This document shows, piece after piece, positions 33,565-44,152 of a stretch of DNA of 64,000 bases. Under the pieces are notes generated by a model. The model saw only the letters and a program-made list of their open reading frames with translations, made no database searches and was not told the origin of the DNA. Source of the stretch: CAIWHR01 sp963788185 (GTDB lineage: Bacteria; Pseudomonadota; Gammaproteobacteria; Burkholderiales; Casimicrobiaceae). Both the position numbers and the translations under genes were made by a program. The stretch is taken from assembly GCA_963788185.1 (NCBI GenBank), contig CAWBGE010000010.1:434001-498000 (forward strand), read 5' to 3'. Position 1 is the first letter of the stretch; each line of letters opens with the position of its first letter.

Positions 33565-34314
33565 ATGAACAGACTGTTGATGGGATGCCTGCTTGCGGGC
33601 GTGGTTGCAGCCGGGGCGCTGATCGCCGCACCGCCCGTGACTGCGCAGGGAATGACCGCCGATCAGGCCGCCGAGATGCTCAACGAGCTGAAACAGATTC
33701 GGCAGCTCCTTGAAAAGCAGGTTCCGCCGCCGCCACCACCGCCACCCGACGAGAAGGTGAACATCGAATTCCCGCTTTCGGGCTACACGATGGGAAAGGC
33801 CGATGCCCCGCTGGTATTCGTCGAGTACACGGACTTCGAGTGCCCGTTCTGTCAACGCTATCACCTCGATTCATTCGAGCAGGTAAAGAAGGAGTGGGTC
33901 GATACGGGGAAGCTGCGTTACTACAGCCGGGACTTCCCGCTTGACTTCCACCCCAACGCCAGGCGGGCGGCGCTGGCTGCGCGATGTGCCGGCGATCAGG
34001 GAAAATACTGGGAAATGCGCAACACCATGATCAAGAATGCCGATCAGCTGGGAGCTGACCGTATATCGACCTATGCCGCCACCGTTGGTCTTGACGTCAA
34101 GAAATTCGAAGTATGCCTGGGGTCGGATTTCTACAAGGCTGCCATTGACAAGGACATTGCCGAAGGAAACAACGCGGGAGTGACCGGCACGCCTTCGTTC
34201 GTCGTCGGACGAGTCGACAAGGGGCGGCTCGTCGGACTGCGGCTGGTGGGAGCGATGCCTTACCCGCAGATCGAGGCCAAGATTCGCGAGGTGCTCGAAC
34301 AGCCCCCGCAGTGA
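33565..34314 (+). CDS. DsbA-family thiol:disulfide oxidoreductase
   Basis: A 249-residue exported protein. A signal peptide (MNRLLMGCLLAGVVAAGALIAA) is followed by a short coiled-coil helix (ADQAAEMLNELKQIRQLLEK), a run of eight prolines, and a thioredoxin-4/DsbA domain. The active site is FECPFCQRYH, the cis-Pro loop is GVTGTPSF, and two more cysteines are present (ARCAGD, EVCLGS). Start 33565 is preferred to the in-frame ATG at 33550 because the GGAA ribosome site precedes it. It probably oxidises or isomerises disulfides in the periplasm, perhaps working with DsbB encoded at 59.5 kb. Confidence 0.85.
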   Translation: MNRLLMGCLLAGVVAAGALIAAPPVTAQGMTADQAAEMLNELKQIRQLLEKQVPPPPPPPPDEKVNIEFPLSGYTMGKADAPLVFVEYTDFECPFCQRYHLDSFEQVKKEWVDTGKLRYYSRDFPLDFHPNARRAALAARCAGDQGKYWEMRNTMIKNADQLGADRISTYAATVGLDVKKFEVCLGSDFYKAAIDKDIAEGNNAGVTGTPSFVVGRVDKGRLVGLRLVGAMPYPQIEAKIREVLEQPPQ

Positions 34315-34341
34315 CCGTGGATCTGCGCGGCGGGACGGGTG

Positions 34342-35085
34342 TCAGGATGCGGAAAGCCCGTTCCAACGCGCCGCCGTGGCGATGAAGCCGTCCGACAGCG
34401 GGACGTCGATGAGCCGCCATGCGGTGGGCGAGTAGGGAGGCGGTCCGGCGACGAGCTTCGGCATGCCGGCAAGATCGACATCGAGCTGGCCCATCGGCGC
34501 CCTGAGTCCGTCTCCGGTCGCCTTGCTCATCGCTTCCTTGGCGGTCCAGAGTCGGATGAAGCGTTTGCGACGCGCTTCGGCGTCAAGGCCGGCGATCCCC
34601 TCGCGCTCGCGCACCGTCAGGTAACGTCGCGCCAGCCGATCGGTGCTGATGTCTCGGGTCTCGTGCTCGATGTCGACGCCTATGCGAGCGGCAGCAGGTG
34701 AATCGCGCAGGAGGGCGATCAAGGCAACATCGCGCGTATGAGTGACGTTGAAGTCGAGCCTCGAGCCTGCCATCGTCAGCGCCGGACGCCCACGCGGACC
34801 GCGACCTATGGCGACGCTGTCCGGCGCGATTCCCAACGCTTGCCCGAGGATCACGCGCAGCGTTCCGCGGCCGGCGACATAGCGCTGGCGCAGCGCGGAA
34901 GTCCCGAATCGCGCTGCGCGCTCCCGCTCGGACTTCGACAGCATGGCATCGTAGGCGGCGAGCTTGGCTGCCGGAAGGCACAGTGGGCAAAGCCAAAGCT
35001 CCAGATCGTCGCCCGGGACCCGGACGCGACAGGGTGCCGGCGCAACGCCTTCATTGCCCCCAGGATCTTTGTCGACTACGCTCAC
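34342..35085 (-). CDS. 4'-phosphopantetheinyl transferase superfamily protein
   Basis: A 247-residue Sfp-type enzyme that would transfer phosphopantetheine from CoA to a carrier protein. The core motifs are GVDIEHETRDI (Mg-binding Asp and Glu) and RLWTAKEAMSKATGDGL. An N-terminal half with RYVAGRGTLRVILG completes the pseudo-dimer. No ATG is in a suitable place, so GTG at 35085 is taken. It is divergent from the lipid A acyltransferase gene, with 45 nt between starts. Which carrier protein it serves cannot be told. Confidence 0.88.
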   Translation of the reverse strand: MSVVDKDPGGNEGVAPAPCRVRVPGDDLELWLCPLCLPAAKLAAYDAMLSKSERERAARFGTSALRQRYVAGRGTLRVILGQALGIAPDSVAIGRGPRGRPALTMAGSRLDFNVTHTRDVALIALLRDSPAAARIGVDIEHETRDISTDRLARRYLTVREREGIAGLDAEARRKRFIRLWTAKEAMSKATGDGLRAPMGQLDVDLAGMPKLVAGPPPYSPTAWRLIDVPLSDGFIATAARWNGLSAS

Positions 35086-35130
35086 GCTTTTTGCTCCCGG
35101 CGCATCACGCGCGCCTGCGTCGCCGCGCTC

Positions 35131-36009
35131 ATGCTACTCGTTCTGAAAGCTCTCGCCCTGCTGCCGCTGCCGGTGCTCTATCGAATGGGCGATGTGGCTC
35201 TCTTCATCGCCCACCGATTGATGCATTGGCGCCACGATGTCGCGCGGGCGAACCTCGCACGGTCGTTTCCCGAGATGGGCGAAGCGCAACGAGAGGCTGT
35301 TCTCGAGCAATCCTACCGCAACCTCGCCGACCTGCTTGCCGAGATCGTCTGGGCCCATGGCGCATCGCGTGCCCAGATTGCAGAGCGCGTATCGGTCGAG
35401 AACCCGGAACTCATCACCGCGGAGACGCGAGCCGGGCGCTCCGTGCTGCTGATGACCGCGCACTTTTGCAACTGGGAGTGGCAGGTTCTCGCCGGCAACG
35501 TCGTTCTCGATTCGCCGATGGTCCCGGTCTACAAGCCTCAGCGCCTCCGGGGAGTGGATCGCTTCCTGCGCGAAACGAGGGCCCGGTTCGGTGGTGTGCC
35601 GATGCCGAGCAAGGATTTGACGCGCTGGCTCCTTGGGCATCGACGCGAGCCGAACGTCTATGCGATGGTCGCCGACCAGACACCGGCTTCGGACGAACCC
35701 AAGTATTGGACGCGATTCCTCAACCAGGACTCGGTCTTCTTCATCGGTGCCGATGCCGTAGCGCGCATCGTGAGGGCGCCGGTGTTCTTCGTGCATATGC
35801 GCCGCGTCGGCCGTGGCCGGTACACGATGCGGTTGTCTCGGCTCGCCGAGCCGCCGTACGAGCGCGGCGCCGATACGGCCGTCATCGAGCGATACGCACG
35901 CGCGCTTGAGGACGAAATTTGCGGCAGCCCGGCCGACTGGCTCTGGGTGCACAAGAAATGGAAGTACACGCAACCGGTCAAAGATAAGGTTTCTGTCGTA
36001 AGTCCTTGA
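35131..36009 (+). CDS. lipid A biosynthesis acyltransferase, LpxL/HtrB family
   Basis: A 292-residue inner-membrane acyltransferase. An N-terminal membrane anchor (LLVLKALALLPLPVLYRMG) is followed by the catalytic H-x4-E motif in TAHFCNWEWQ, the acceptor-site segment RFGGVPMPSKDL and ADQTPASDEP. The C-terminal YARALEDEICGSPADWLWVHKKWK is typical. It adds a secondary acyl chain to lipid A. Start 35131 is the first Met that gives the anchor its usual length; no strong ribosome site is visible, so the start is approximate. Confidence 0.9.
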   Translation: MLLVLKALALLPLPVLYRMGDVALFIAHRLMHWRHDVARANLARSFPEMGEAQREAVLEQSYRNLADLLAEIVWAHGASRAQIAERVSVENPELITAETRAGRSVLLMTAHFCNWEWQVLAGNVVLDSPMVPVYKPQRLRGVDRFLRETRARFGGVPMPSKDLTRWLLGHRREPNVYAMVADQTPASDEPKYWTRFLNQDSVFFIGADAVARIVRAPVFFVHMRRVGRGRYTMRLSRLAEPPYERGADTAVIERYARALEDEICGSPADWLWVHKKWKYTQPVKDKVSVVSP

Positions 36010-36068
36010 TGGATTTGAGGCGGCGATCCGAGCGCACCGGGCCGATGCGTTTTTCGCGTGCGTGCGGG

Positions 36069-36097
36069 TTGCAATGTTGCGCCGCAAACCCTATAAT
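36069..36097 (+). promoter_or_regulatory. rRNA operon promoter
   Basis: TTGCAA (36069-36074) and a perfect TATAAT (36092-36097) are separated by exactly 17 nt. This sits about 300 nt before the 16S gene, as expected for an rrn leader. The stretch 36010-36401 carries the promoter, a boxA and the leader and no protein gene. Confidence 0.8.
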
Positions 36098-36154
36098 CTC
36101 CCTTCTCTGCTGCTTGATGACGCGTGAAGCCCGTTCGGGGTCAGCCAGGCGGCC

Positions 36155-36167
36155 TGTTCTTTAAGAA
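36155..36167 (+). promoter_or_regulatory. boxA antitermination site in the rrn leader
   Basis: TGTTCTTTAAGAA closely matches the boxA consensus TGCTCTTTAACAA, read in RNA by NusB and S10 to prevent premature termination. A second copy precedes the 23S gene. Confidence 0.7.
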
Positions 36168-36401
36168 TTAGCAACCGATAGGTGTGGGTGCTGTGGTGTT
36201 TTGGGCGCCTGGTGTCTTGGGGGTGAAGTCCTGCGAGGGATGGAGGCTTTGGGGCATTGGGTGGAAGAGACATAGTGGTGCTCACACGACGCAATAAGCT
36301 CTTGCCCCGAAGGGGGTGGGAGTGAGTCTTGTTTTGTTCTTGTGGGGAAACTCACGGGGATGGAATGGGGCCAACGTCGATTGAGTTACTTGTAATGGAT
36401 T

Positions 36402-37934
<1,533 letters not shown>

Positions 37935-38062
37935 CTCGGAAACAGGGGACAGGTAACAGGTAACGGAGGTCAGAGATGGCTGAAGTCCTGCACCTGGACT
38001 CCTCCTGGATGCTGCAGTACCCACTCCTATCGGTTGCGTGAGTTGAGTCACCGTGGCGTACC

Positions 38063-38139
38063 GGGCCTGTAGCTCAGTTGGTTAGAGCATCGTCTTGATA
38101 AGGCGGGGGTCGATGGTTCGAATCCATCCAGACCCACCA
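38063..38139 (+). tRNA. tRNA-Ile (GAT anticodon)
   Basis: A 77-nt cloverleaf with encoded CCA. The anticodon loop TTGATAA gives GAT, the D-arm is GCTC/GAGC and the T-arm GATGG-TTCGAAT-CCATC is perfect. The acceptor stem GGGCCTG/CAGACCC has one C4-A69 mismatch. Position in the 16S-23S spacer is standard. Confidence 0.96.
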
Positions 38140-38146
38140 GATCAGA

Positions 38147-38222
38147 GGGGCTGTAGCTCAGTTGGGAGAGCGCCTGCTTTGCAAGCAGGAGGCCGTCGGT
38201 TCGATCCCGTCCAGCTCCACCA
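38147..38222 (+). tRNA. tRNA-Ala (TGC anticodon)
   Basis: A 76-nt cloverleaf with encoded CCA, 7 nt after tRNA-Ile. Acceptor stem GGGGCTG/CAGCTCC holds the G3-T70 pair that is the identity mark for alanine; anticodon loop TTTGCAA gives TGC. Confidence 0.96.
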
Positions 38223-38308
38223 GTCGGAGGGCGGGGGGGACAGAAGACAGAGAAGGCAGAGCTAAGCGTCGTGGTTTAGCTCTGGTTTTTTGACCAGGTG
38301 ATATCGGT

Positions 38309-38321
38309 TGTTCTTTAACAA
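38309..38321 (+). promoter_or_regulatory. boxA antitermination site before 23S
   Basis: TGTTCTTTAACAA matches the boxA consensus at all but one position. It is in the spacer between tRNA-Ala and 23S, as in other rrn operons. Confidence 0.7.
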
Positions 38322-39027
38322 TTAGGGAGAAGTAAAGGTCTTGCTCGGAGAGCGGGGCACTGCTTTGGCGGTGTTCTGAAGAAGAGCGAGATTGGGTTGG
38401 ATTGTATCGACTGGTTCGTTCTGTGAGTTCGGGGCGGGCTGGTCACGCGAACACCCGTGGCGTTGGGCATGTCAGTGCTTAGCGTTATGGGGTCAAGCGA
38501 CTAAGTGCATGTGGTGGATGCCTTGGCGATTACAGGCGATGAAGGACGTGGCAGCCTGCGAAAAGCTGCGGGGAGCTGGCAAACGAGCATTGATCCGCAG
38601 ATATCCGAATGGGGAAACCCGGCCCGCAAGGGTCACCGCCACCTGAATATATAGGGTGGAGGGAGCGAACCCGGTGAACTGAAACATCTAAGTAGCCGGA
38701 GGAACAGAAATCAACCGAGATTCCCAGAGTAGTGGCGAGCGAAATGGGAACAGCCGTCGCGATTTAGCATGTGTTGCAGGGGAACGGTCTGGAAAGGCCG
38801 GCCGCAGTGGGTGATAGCCCCGTACCTGAAGCGACGCATGTGGAACTAGGCGCGAGAGAAGTAGGGCGGGACACGTGAAATCCTGTCTGAAGATGGGGGG
38901 ACCATCCTCCAAGGCTAAATACTCGTAATCGACCGATAGTGAACCAGTACCGTGAGGGAAAGGCGAAAAGAACCCCGGGAGGGGAGTGAAATAGATCCTG
39001 AAACCGCATGCATACAAACAGTCGGAG

Positions 39028-39151
39028 TCCCTGCTTAAAGGGCCTTGGGGTTCTTTGGCGGCGGGCCGCGTAGCGGCGCGTCGCAAAAGAACAGCAAGAT
39101 GAAATAGATCTTTAAGCAGGCAAAGGACCCGGAGGGTTCTTTGAGCAGGGA
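39028..39151 (+). other. intervening sequence at 23S helix 25
   Basis: This replaces the short tip of helix 25 (about E. coli position 545). TCCCTGCTTAAAG (39028-39040) pairs 12 of 13 with CTTTGAGCAGGGA (39139-39151) and, as an alternative, CCTGCTTAAAG pairs 11 of 11 with 39110-39120. Inside is a second stem, GTTCTTT (39050-39056) with AAAGAAC (39086-39092), around a GC-rich core. Such elements are usually cut out by RNase III and leave a split 23S rRNA; that outcome is inferred. Confidence 0.8.
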
Positions 39152-39224
39152 TGACGGCGTACCTTTTGTATAATGGGTCAGCGACTTACGTTTACCAGCG
39201 AGCTTAACCGTATAGGGGAGGCGC

Positions 39225-39257
<33 letters not shown>

Positions 39258-39573
39258 GGTAGGCGTAGACCCGAAACCGGATGATCTACCCATGGCCAGG
39301 CTGAAGGTGGGGTAACACTCACTGGAGGGCCGAACCCACTAGTGTTGAAAAACTAGGGGATGAGCTGTGGGTAGGGGTGAAAGGCTAAACAAATCCGGAA
39401 ATAGCTGGTTCTCTCCGAAAACTATTTAGGTAGTGCCTCAAGTATCACCCTCGGGGGTAGAGCACTGTAATGGTTGCGGGGGTCATTGTGACTTGCCGCG
39501 CCATAGCAAACTCCGAATACCGAGGAGTGCGAGCTTGGGAGACAGACAACGGGTGCTAACGTCCGATGTCAAG

Positions 39574-39609
<36 letters not shown>

Positions 39610-39653
39610 GACACAGTTAAGTGGGAAACGAGGTGGGAAGGCATAGACAGCCA

Positions 39654-39685
<32 letters not shown>

Positions 39686-39763
39686 GAAAGCGTAATAGCT
39701 CACTGGTCGAGTCGTCCTGCGCGGAAGATGTAACGGGGCTCAAACTGTGCACCGAAGCTGCGG

Positions 39764-39905
39764 ATTTGCATGCTCCATTAAGGGCGCTCCCCATTCGGGG
39801 AGCTTGCCGGCCCTTCGTTTGCGAAGGACCCGGCAAAGCGTCCATGAAAGTCGAGTCGGTGGGTGCCTGGCACCGGACCGAGCGTCCTTAGTGGAGCATG
39901 CAGAT
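39764..39905 (+). other. intervening sequence at 23S helix 45
   Basis: This replaces the short tip of helix 45 (about E. coli positions 1164-1185). GCATGCTCCATTAAGG (39768-39783) pairs with CCTTAGTGGAGCATGC (39886-39901) with one G-T wobble. Inside are further hairpins, among them GCTCCCC/GGGGAGC at about 39786-39803 and a TTGCCGG ... CCGGCAA stem. Helix 45 is a known site for intervening sequences in other bacteria. Excision by RNase III is inferred. Confidence 0.8.
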
Positions 39906-40537
39906 GGTAGGAGAGCGTTCCGTAGGCCTGTGAAGGTGAGGGGTAACCCTTGCTGGAGGTATCGGAAGTGCGAATGCTGACATGAGTAGCGATAAAGCGG
40001 GTGAAAGGCCCGCTCGCCGAAAGCCCAAGGTTTCCTACGCCACGTTCATCGGCGTAGGGTGAGTCGGCCCCTAAGGTGAGGACGAGAGTCGTAGCCGATG
40101 GGAAGCGGGTTAATATTCCCGCACCGATTTGGAATGCGATGGGGGGACGGAGAAGGTTACCTCGGCCGGGTGTTGGACGTCCCGGTTTAAGCGTGTAGGC
40201 GTGGTTTCCAGGCAAATCCGGAGATCTTAGCTGAGGCGTGATGACGAGGACTGGCTTGCCAGTCTGAAGTGAGCGATACCCTGCTTCCAGGAAAAGCCTC
40301 TAAGCTTCAGTTCCAAGTTGACCGTACCGCAAACCGACACAGGTGGGCAGGATGAATATTCTAAGGCGCTTGAGAGAACTCAGGAGAAGGAACTCGGCAA
40401 ATTTGCACCGTAACTTCGGGATAAGGTGCGCCCCTGGTAGGTGAAGAGCTTGCGCTTGGAGCCGAGAGGGGCCGCAGTGAAATGGTGGCTGCGACTGTTT
40501 AACAAAAACACAGCACTCTGCTAACACGAAAGTGGAC

Positions 40538-40572
<35 letters not shown>

Positions 40573-40599
40573 TAAATGATGGGGTGCAAGCTCTTGATT

Positions 40600-40690
<91 letters not shown>

Positions 40691-40949
40691 CGATGGCCAC
40701 ACTGTCTCCTCCTGAGACTCAGCGAAGTTGAAGTGTTTGTGAAGATGCAATCTCCCCGCGGCAAGACGGAAAGACCCCGTGCACCTTTACTGTAGCTTTG
40801 CATTGGACTGTGACAAGACTTGTGTAGGATAGCTGGGAGCCGATGAAGCGCTGTCGCTAGATGGCGTGGAGGCAACGTTGAAATACCAGCCTGGTGTTGT
40901 TGCGGTTCTAACCTGGATCCCTTATCGGGATTGGGGACCGTGCATGGTA

Positions 40950-40995
<46 letters not shown>

Positions 40996-41098
40996 TCGAA
41001 GGTTTCCTAGGTACGGTCGGACATCGTACTGATAGTGCAATGGCACAAGGAAGCTTGACTGCGAGACTGACAAGTCGAGCAGGTGCGAAAGCAGGACA

Positions 41099-41172
<74 letters not shown>

Positions 41173-41201
41173 ACCGCCCAAGAGTTCATATCGACGGCGG
41201 T

Positions 41202-41241
<40 letters not shown>

Positions 41242-41246
41242 TAGCC

Positions 41247-41279
<33 letters not shown>

Positions 41280-41741
41280 TGGTACGTGAGCTGGGTTCAA
41301 AACGTCGTGAGACAGTTTGGTCCCTATCTGCCGTGGGCGCTGGAGATTTGACGGGAGCTGCTCCTAGTACGAGAGGACCGGAGTGGACGTACCGCTGGTG
41401 TACCGGTTGTGACGCCAGTCGCATTGCCGGGTAGCTATGTACGGAAGCGATAACCGCTGAAAGCATCTAAGCGGGAAACGTGCCTGAAGATGAGATCTCC
41501 CGGGGCCTTGAGCCCCCTGAAGGGTCGTGGCAGACCACCACGTTGATAGGCCGGGTGTGGAAGGGCAGTAATGCCTTAAGCTAACCGGTACTAATAACCC
41601 GTGCGGCTTGACCCCATAACCGTAAGCACTGCGTGCTACCGGTGTTCGCACGACACCAACCCCACCTTTACTTCTTCCGTTACGCAGGGCGCCGTCTGGG
41701 GTCTCTCTGATCCCTGACCTCTGTGCCCTGTTCCCCGTCAA

Positions 41742-41857
41742 TGCCTGACGACCATAGCCCGTTGGCCCCACGCCTTCCCATCCCGAACAGGACCGTGAAA
41801 CAACAGCACGCCGATGATAGTGTGGATTCCCATGCGAAAGTAGGTCATCGTCAGGCA
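41742..41857 (+). rRNA. rrf: 5S ribosomal RNA
   Basis: About 116 nt. The terminal helix TGCCTGACGA (41742-41751) pairs perfectly with TCGTCAGGCA (41848-41857). Internal 5S blocks CCATCCCGAACAGG, GTGAAAC and CGATGATAGTGTGG are present. It ends the rrn operon just before a strong terminator; no tRNA follows. Confidence 0.95.
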
Positions 41858-41862
41858 CCCCC

Positions 41863-41903
41863 CCAAGAAAAAGCCCGGTCAACACGACCGGGCTTTTTCT
41901 TGG
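41863..41903. terminator. strong bidirectional terminator after the rrn operon
   Basis: CCAAGAAAAAGCCCGGTC (41863-41880) pairs perfectly over 18 bp with GACCGGGCTTTTTCTTGG (41886-41903). T-runs appear on both strands, so it would end the rrn transcript and also the minus-strand HerA-like gene that stops at 41934. Confidence 0.9.
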
Positions 41904-41933
41904 GCAGATGGAGCTCTGCCGCCAGTGACGCTG

Positions 41934-43430
41934 TCAGCGGCGACCTTTACCCAGCAACGATCCCAACACGCCGCGCACGATTTCCCGGCCCACGGTCGAC
42001 CCGATCGACCGTGCGGCGCTCTTCGTGGCGGCCTCGAGCATGCTGTCCTTTCGACCGCTGCCGGTCATGAGTCCATCGAGCGAACCTTTCAGCGAGTCCA
42101 TCCATCCACCGCCGCCCGCACCGGGCGGCGAGTCTGACCCCGCTGGAGCGGCCGCGGCACGGCCGCGGAGGCGCTCGTACGCCGATTCGCGATCGATGGG
42201 CTTCTCGTAGAAATCCGCCACCAGCGACGTCGCGCGCAGCGCCGCCAGTTCTTCGGCGGTGGCGGGGCCGATGCGGCTCGCGGGCGGGAGGATGTAGGCG
42301 CGTTCGACCATGGACGGACGTCCTTTTTCGTCAAGCAACGACACCAGCGCTTCACCGACGCCGAGCTCGGTGATGACCTTCTCCACGTCGAGCGCGGGAT
42401 TGGCGCGCATGGTCTCCGCCGTTGCGCGCACCGCCTTCTGATCGCGGGGCGTGAAGGCGCGCAGCGCGTGCTGGACTCGATTGCCGAGTTGGCCCAGCAC
42501 GGTGTCCGGGACGTCCAGGGGATTCTGGGTGACGAAGTAGACGCCGACTCCCTTGGAGCGGATGAGGCGCACTACCTGCTCTATCTTGTCCAGCAGCGAT
42601 TTTGGCGCGTCGGTGAAGAGCAGGTGCGCCTCGTCGAAGAAGAATACGAGCTTCGGCTTGTCCCGATCACCTACCTCGGGCAGGTTTTCGTAGAGTTCCG
42701 AAAGCAGCCAGAGCAGCAGCGTCGAGTAGAGCTTCGGTGACGTCATCAGCTTGTCGGCTGCAAGAATATTGACGATCCCGCGCCCGCCTTCGCCGGTCTG
42801 GATCAGGTCGTCGATGTTGAGCATCGGCTCGCCGATGAATCGGTCGGCGCCCTGCTGCTCGAGCGCGAGCAGGCCACGCTGGATCGCGCCGACCGAAGCC
42901 GCAGAGACGTTGCCGTAGTCGGTCTGGTAGCTGCGCGCGTTGTCCGCCACGTGCTGCAGCATCGCGCGCAAGTCCTTGAGGTCGAGCAGCAGCATGCCCT
43001 GGTCATCGGCGATCTTGAACACGAGGCTAAGCACGCCGGACTGGATTTCGTTGAGGTCGAGGATCCGGGCGAGCAGCAGTGGTCCCAGGTCGGAAATCGT
43101 GGCTCTTACCGGGTGCCCTCTTTCGCCGAAAACGTCCCAAAGGGCGGCTGGGGCGCCGGCGAATGACGGTTCGTCGACGCCGAGCATCCGCAGCCTCTCT
43201 GCGAATTTAGGTGTCGACGCTCCGGGCTGCGTGATTCCGGACAGGTCGCCCTTCACGTCGGCCATGAACACCGGAACTCCGATGGAAGAAAAGCGCTCCG
43301 CCATCACCTGCAGCGTCACGGTCTTGCCGGTCCCGGTGGCCCCGGTGATGAGGCCGTGGCGGTTGGCGAGACCTGGCAACAGGCATAGCTCGGTGTTCCC
43401 GCTTCTTGCGATAGGTTGAGGTGCTGCCAT
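41934..43430 (-). CDS. HerA-like ATPase, DUF853 family
   Basis: A 498-residue P-loop ATPase of the DUF853/YjgR-like family, related to the HerA-FtsK group. Walker A is GATGTGKTVTLQ, Walker B is KLVFFFDEAHLLF, and further conserved segments are FMADVKGDLSGI, YFVTQNPLDVPDTVL and HALRAFTPRDQKAV. Start 43430 is chosen because AGGGAG lies 7 nt upstream, ahead of an alternative ATG at 43436. A Gly/Pro-rich linker precedes a C-terminal helix region (STVGREIVRGVLGSLLGKGRR). Its cellular role is not established. It is convergent with the rrn operon and divergent from rimP. Confidence 0.9.
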   Translation of the reverse strand: MAAPQPIARSGNTELCLLPGLANRHGLITGATGTGKTVTLQVMAERFSSIGVPVFMADVKGDLSGITQPGASTPKFAERLRMLGVDEPSFAGAPAALWDVFGERGHPVRATISDLGPLLLARILDLNEIQSGVLSLVFKIADDQGMLLLDLKDLRAMLQHVADNARSYQTDYGNVSAASVGAIQRGLLALEQQGADRFIGEPMLNIDDLIQTGEGGRGIVNILAADKLMTSPKLYSTLLLWLLSELYENLPEVGDRDKPKLVFFFDEAHLLFTDAPKSLLDKIEQVVRLIRSKGVGVYFVTQNPLDVPDTVLGQLGNRVQHALRAFTPRDQKAVRATAETMRANPALDVEKVITELGVGEALVSLLDEKGRPSMVERAYILPPASRIGPATAEELAALRATSLVADFYEKPIDRESAYERLRGRAAAAPAGSDSPPGAGGGGWMDSLKGSLDGLMTGSGRKDSMLEAATKSAARSIGSTVGREIVRGVLGSLLGKGRR

Positions 43431-43640
43431 CGACATGCTCCCTGCGGACCAGAACGGAAGACAATGGTAACCCGCGCGGCCCGCCGCACGACGCAGCCAG
43501 CGCGGCGCGGCATCGGATTCCGCGGCAGGCGACGCCCGCTCCGTCGCTCTCGCCCGGGCATTTGCCCCGTTGCGGTGAGATCCACGATCAATCTCCAATT
43601 CCGGCTACTTTTCTGCTAGAATCGAATGGATTAGCGTAAG

Positions 43641-43670
43641 AAATGGGCTGGGCACAGCCCATTTTTTTTT
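43641..43670 (+). terminator. leader terminator/attenuator upstream of rimP
   Basis: AAATGGGCT (43641-43649) pairs perfectly with AGCCCATTT (43656-43664), followed by a run of T to 43670: a textbook intrinsic terminator placed between a promoter (a TAGAAT -10 at 43617-43622 is likely; no clear -35) and rimP. It points to attenuation control of the rimP-nusA operon, perhaps by NusA itself, as this operon is autoregulated in other bacteria. The mechanism is inferred. Confidence 0.7.
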
Positions 43671-43682
43671 GCAGCCGCAAAC

Positions 43683-44147
43683 TTGAGCGCCGTGGCCCGA
43701 CACGATTCACACACTCTCGCCGACCTCCTCGAGCGGTCACTGGTCCCGATGGGTTACGAACTCGTCGACCTGGAACTCTCGCCCAGGGGCGGGACAATAC
43801 GCCTGTTCATCGACAAGCCGCAGGGCGTGAACGTGGAGGATTGCGCGCGCGTGAGCAATCACCTGACGCACCTGTTCGCCGTCGAGAACGTGGATTTCGA
43901 GCGGTTGGAGGTGTCGTCGCCGGGGCTCGACCGGGCCTTGACGAAGGCGGCGGACTTCGCACGGTTTGCAGGCGAGGAGGTTGAGTTGCGCCTGCATAAC
44001 CCGGTGGAGAGTGCGCGCAAGTTGAAGGGCGTGCTGCACGGCTGCGCCGACGGCGTGGTCACCTTGGACACGGCCCGTGGTTTGTTGACGATACCGCTCG
44101 CGGACATCGACCGCGCGCGTCTCGTACCCAGGATTGAGTGGAGATGA
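43683..44147 (+). CDS. rimP: ribosome maturation factor RimP
   Basis: A 154-residue protein needed for 30S subunit maturation. The N-terminal domain has MGYELVDLELSPRGGTIRLFID and the C-terminal SH3-like domain has VSSPGLDRALTKAADFARFAGEEVELRL. The start is uncertain: TTG at 43683 gives a normal length, GTG at 43692 is also possible, and no clear ribosome site is seen. Its stop overlaps the nusA upstream region, which is the usual gene order. Confidence 0.93.
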   Translation: MSAVARHDSHTLADLLERSLVPMGYELVDLELSPRGGTIRLFIDKPQGVNVEDCARVSNHLTHLFAVENVDFERLEVSSPGLDRALTKAADFARFAGEEVELRLHNPVESARKLKGVLHGCADGVVTLDTARGLLTIPLADIDRARLVPRIEWR

Positions 44148-44152
44148 GCAAC

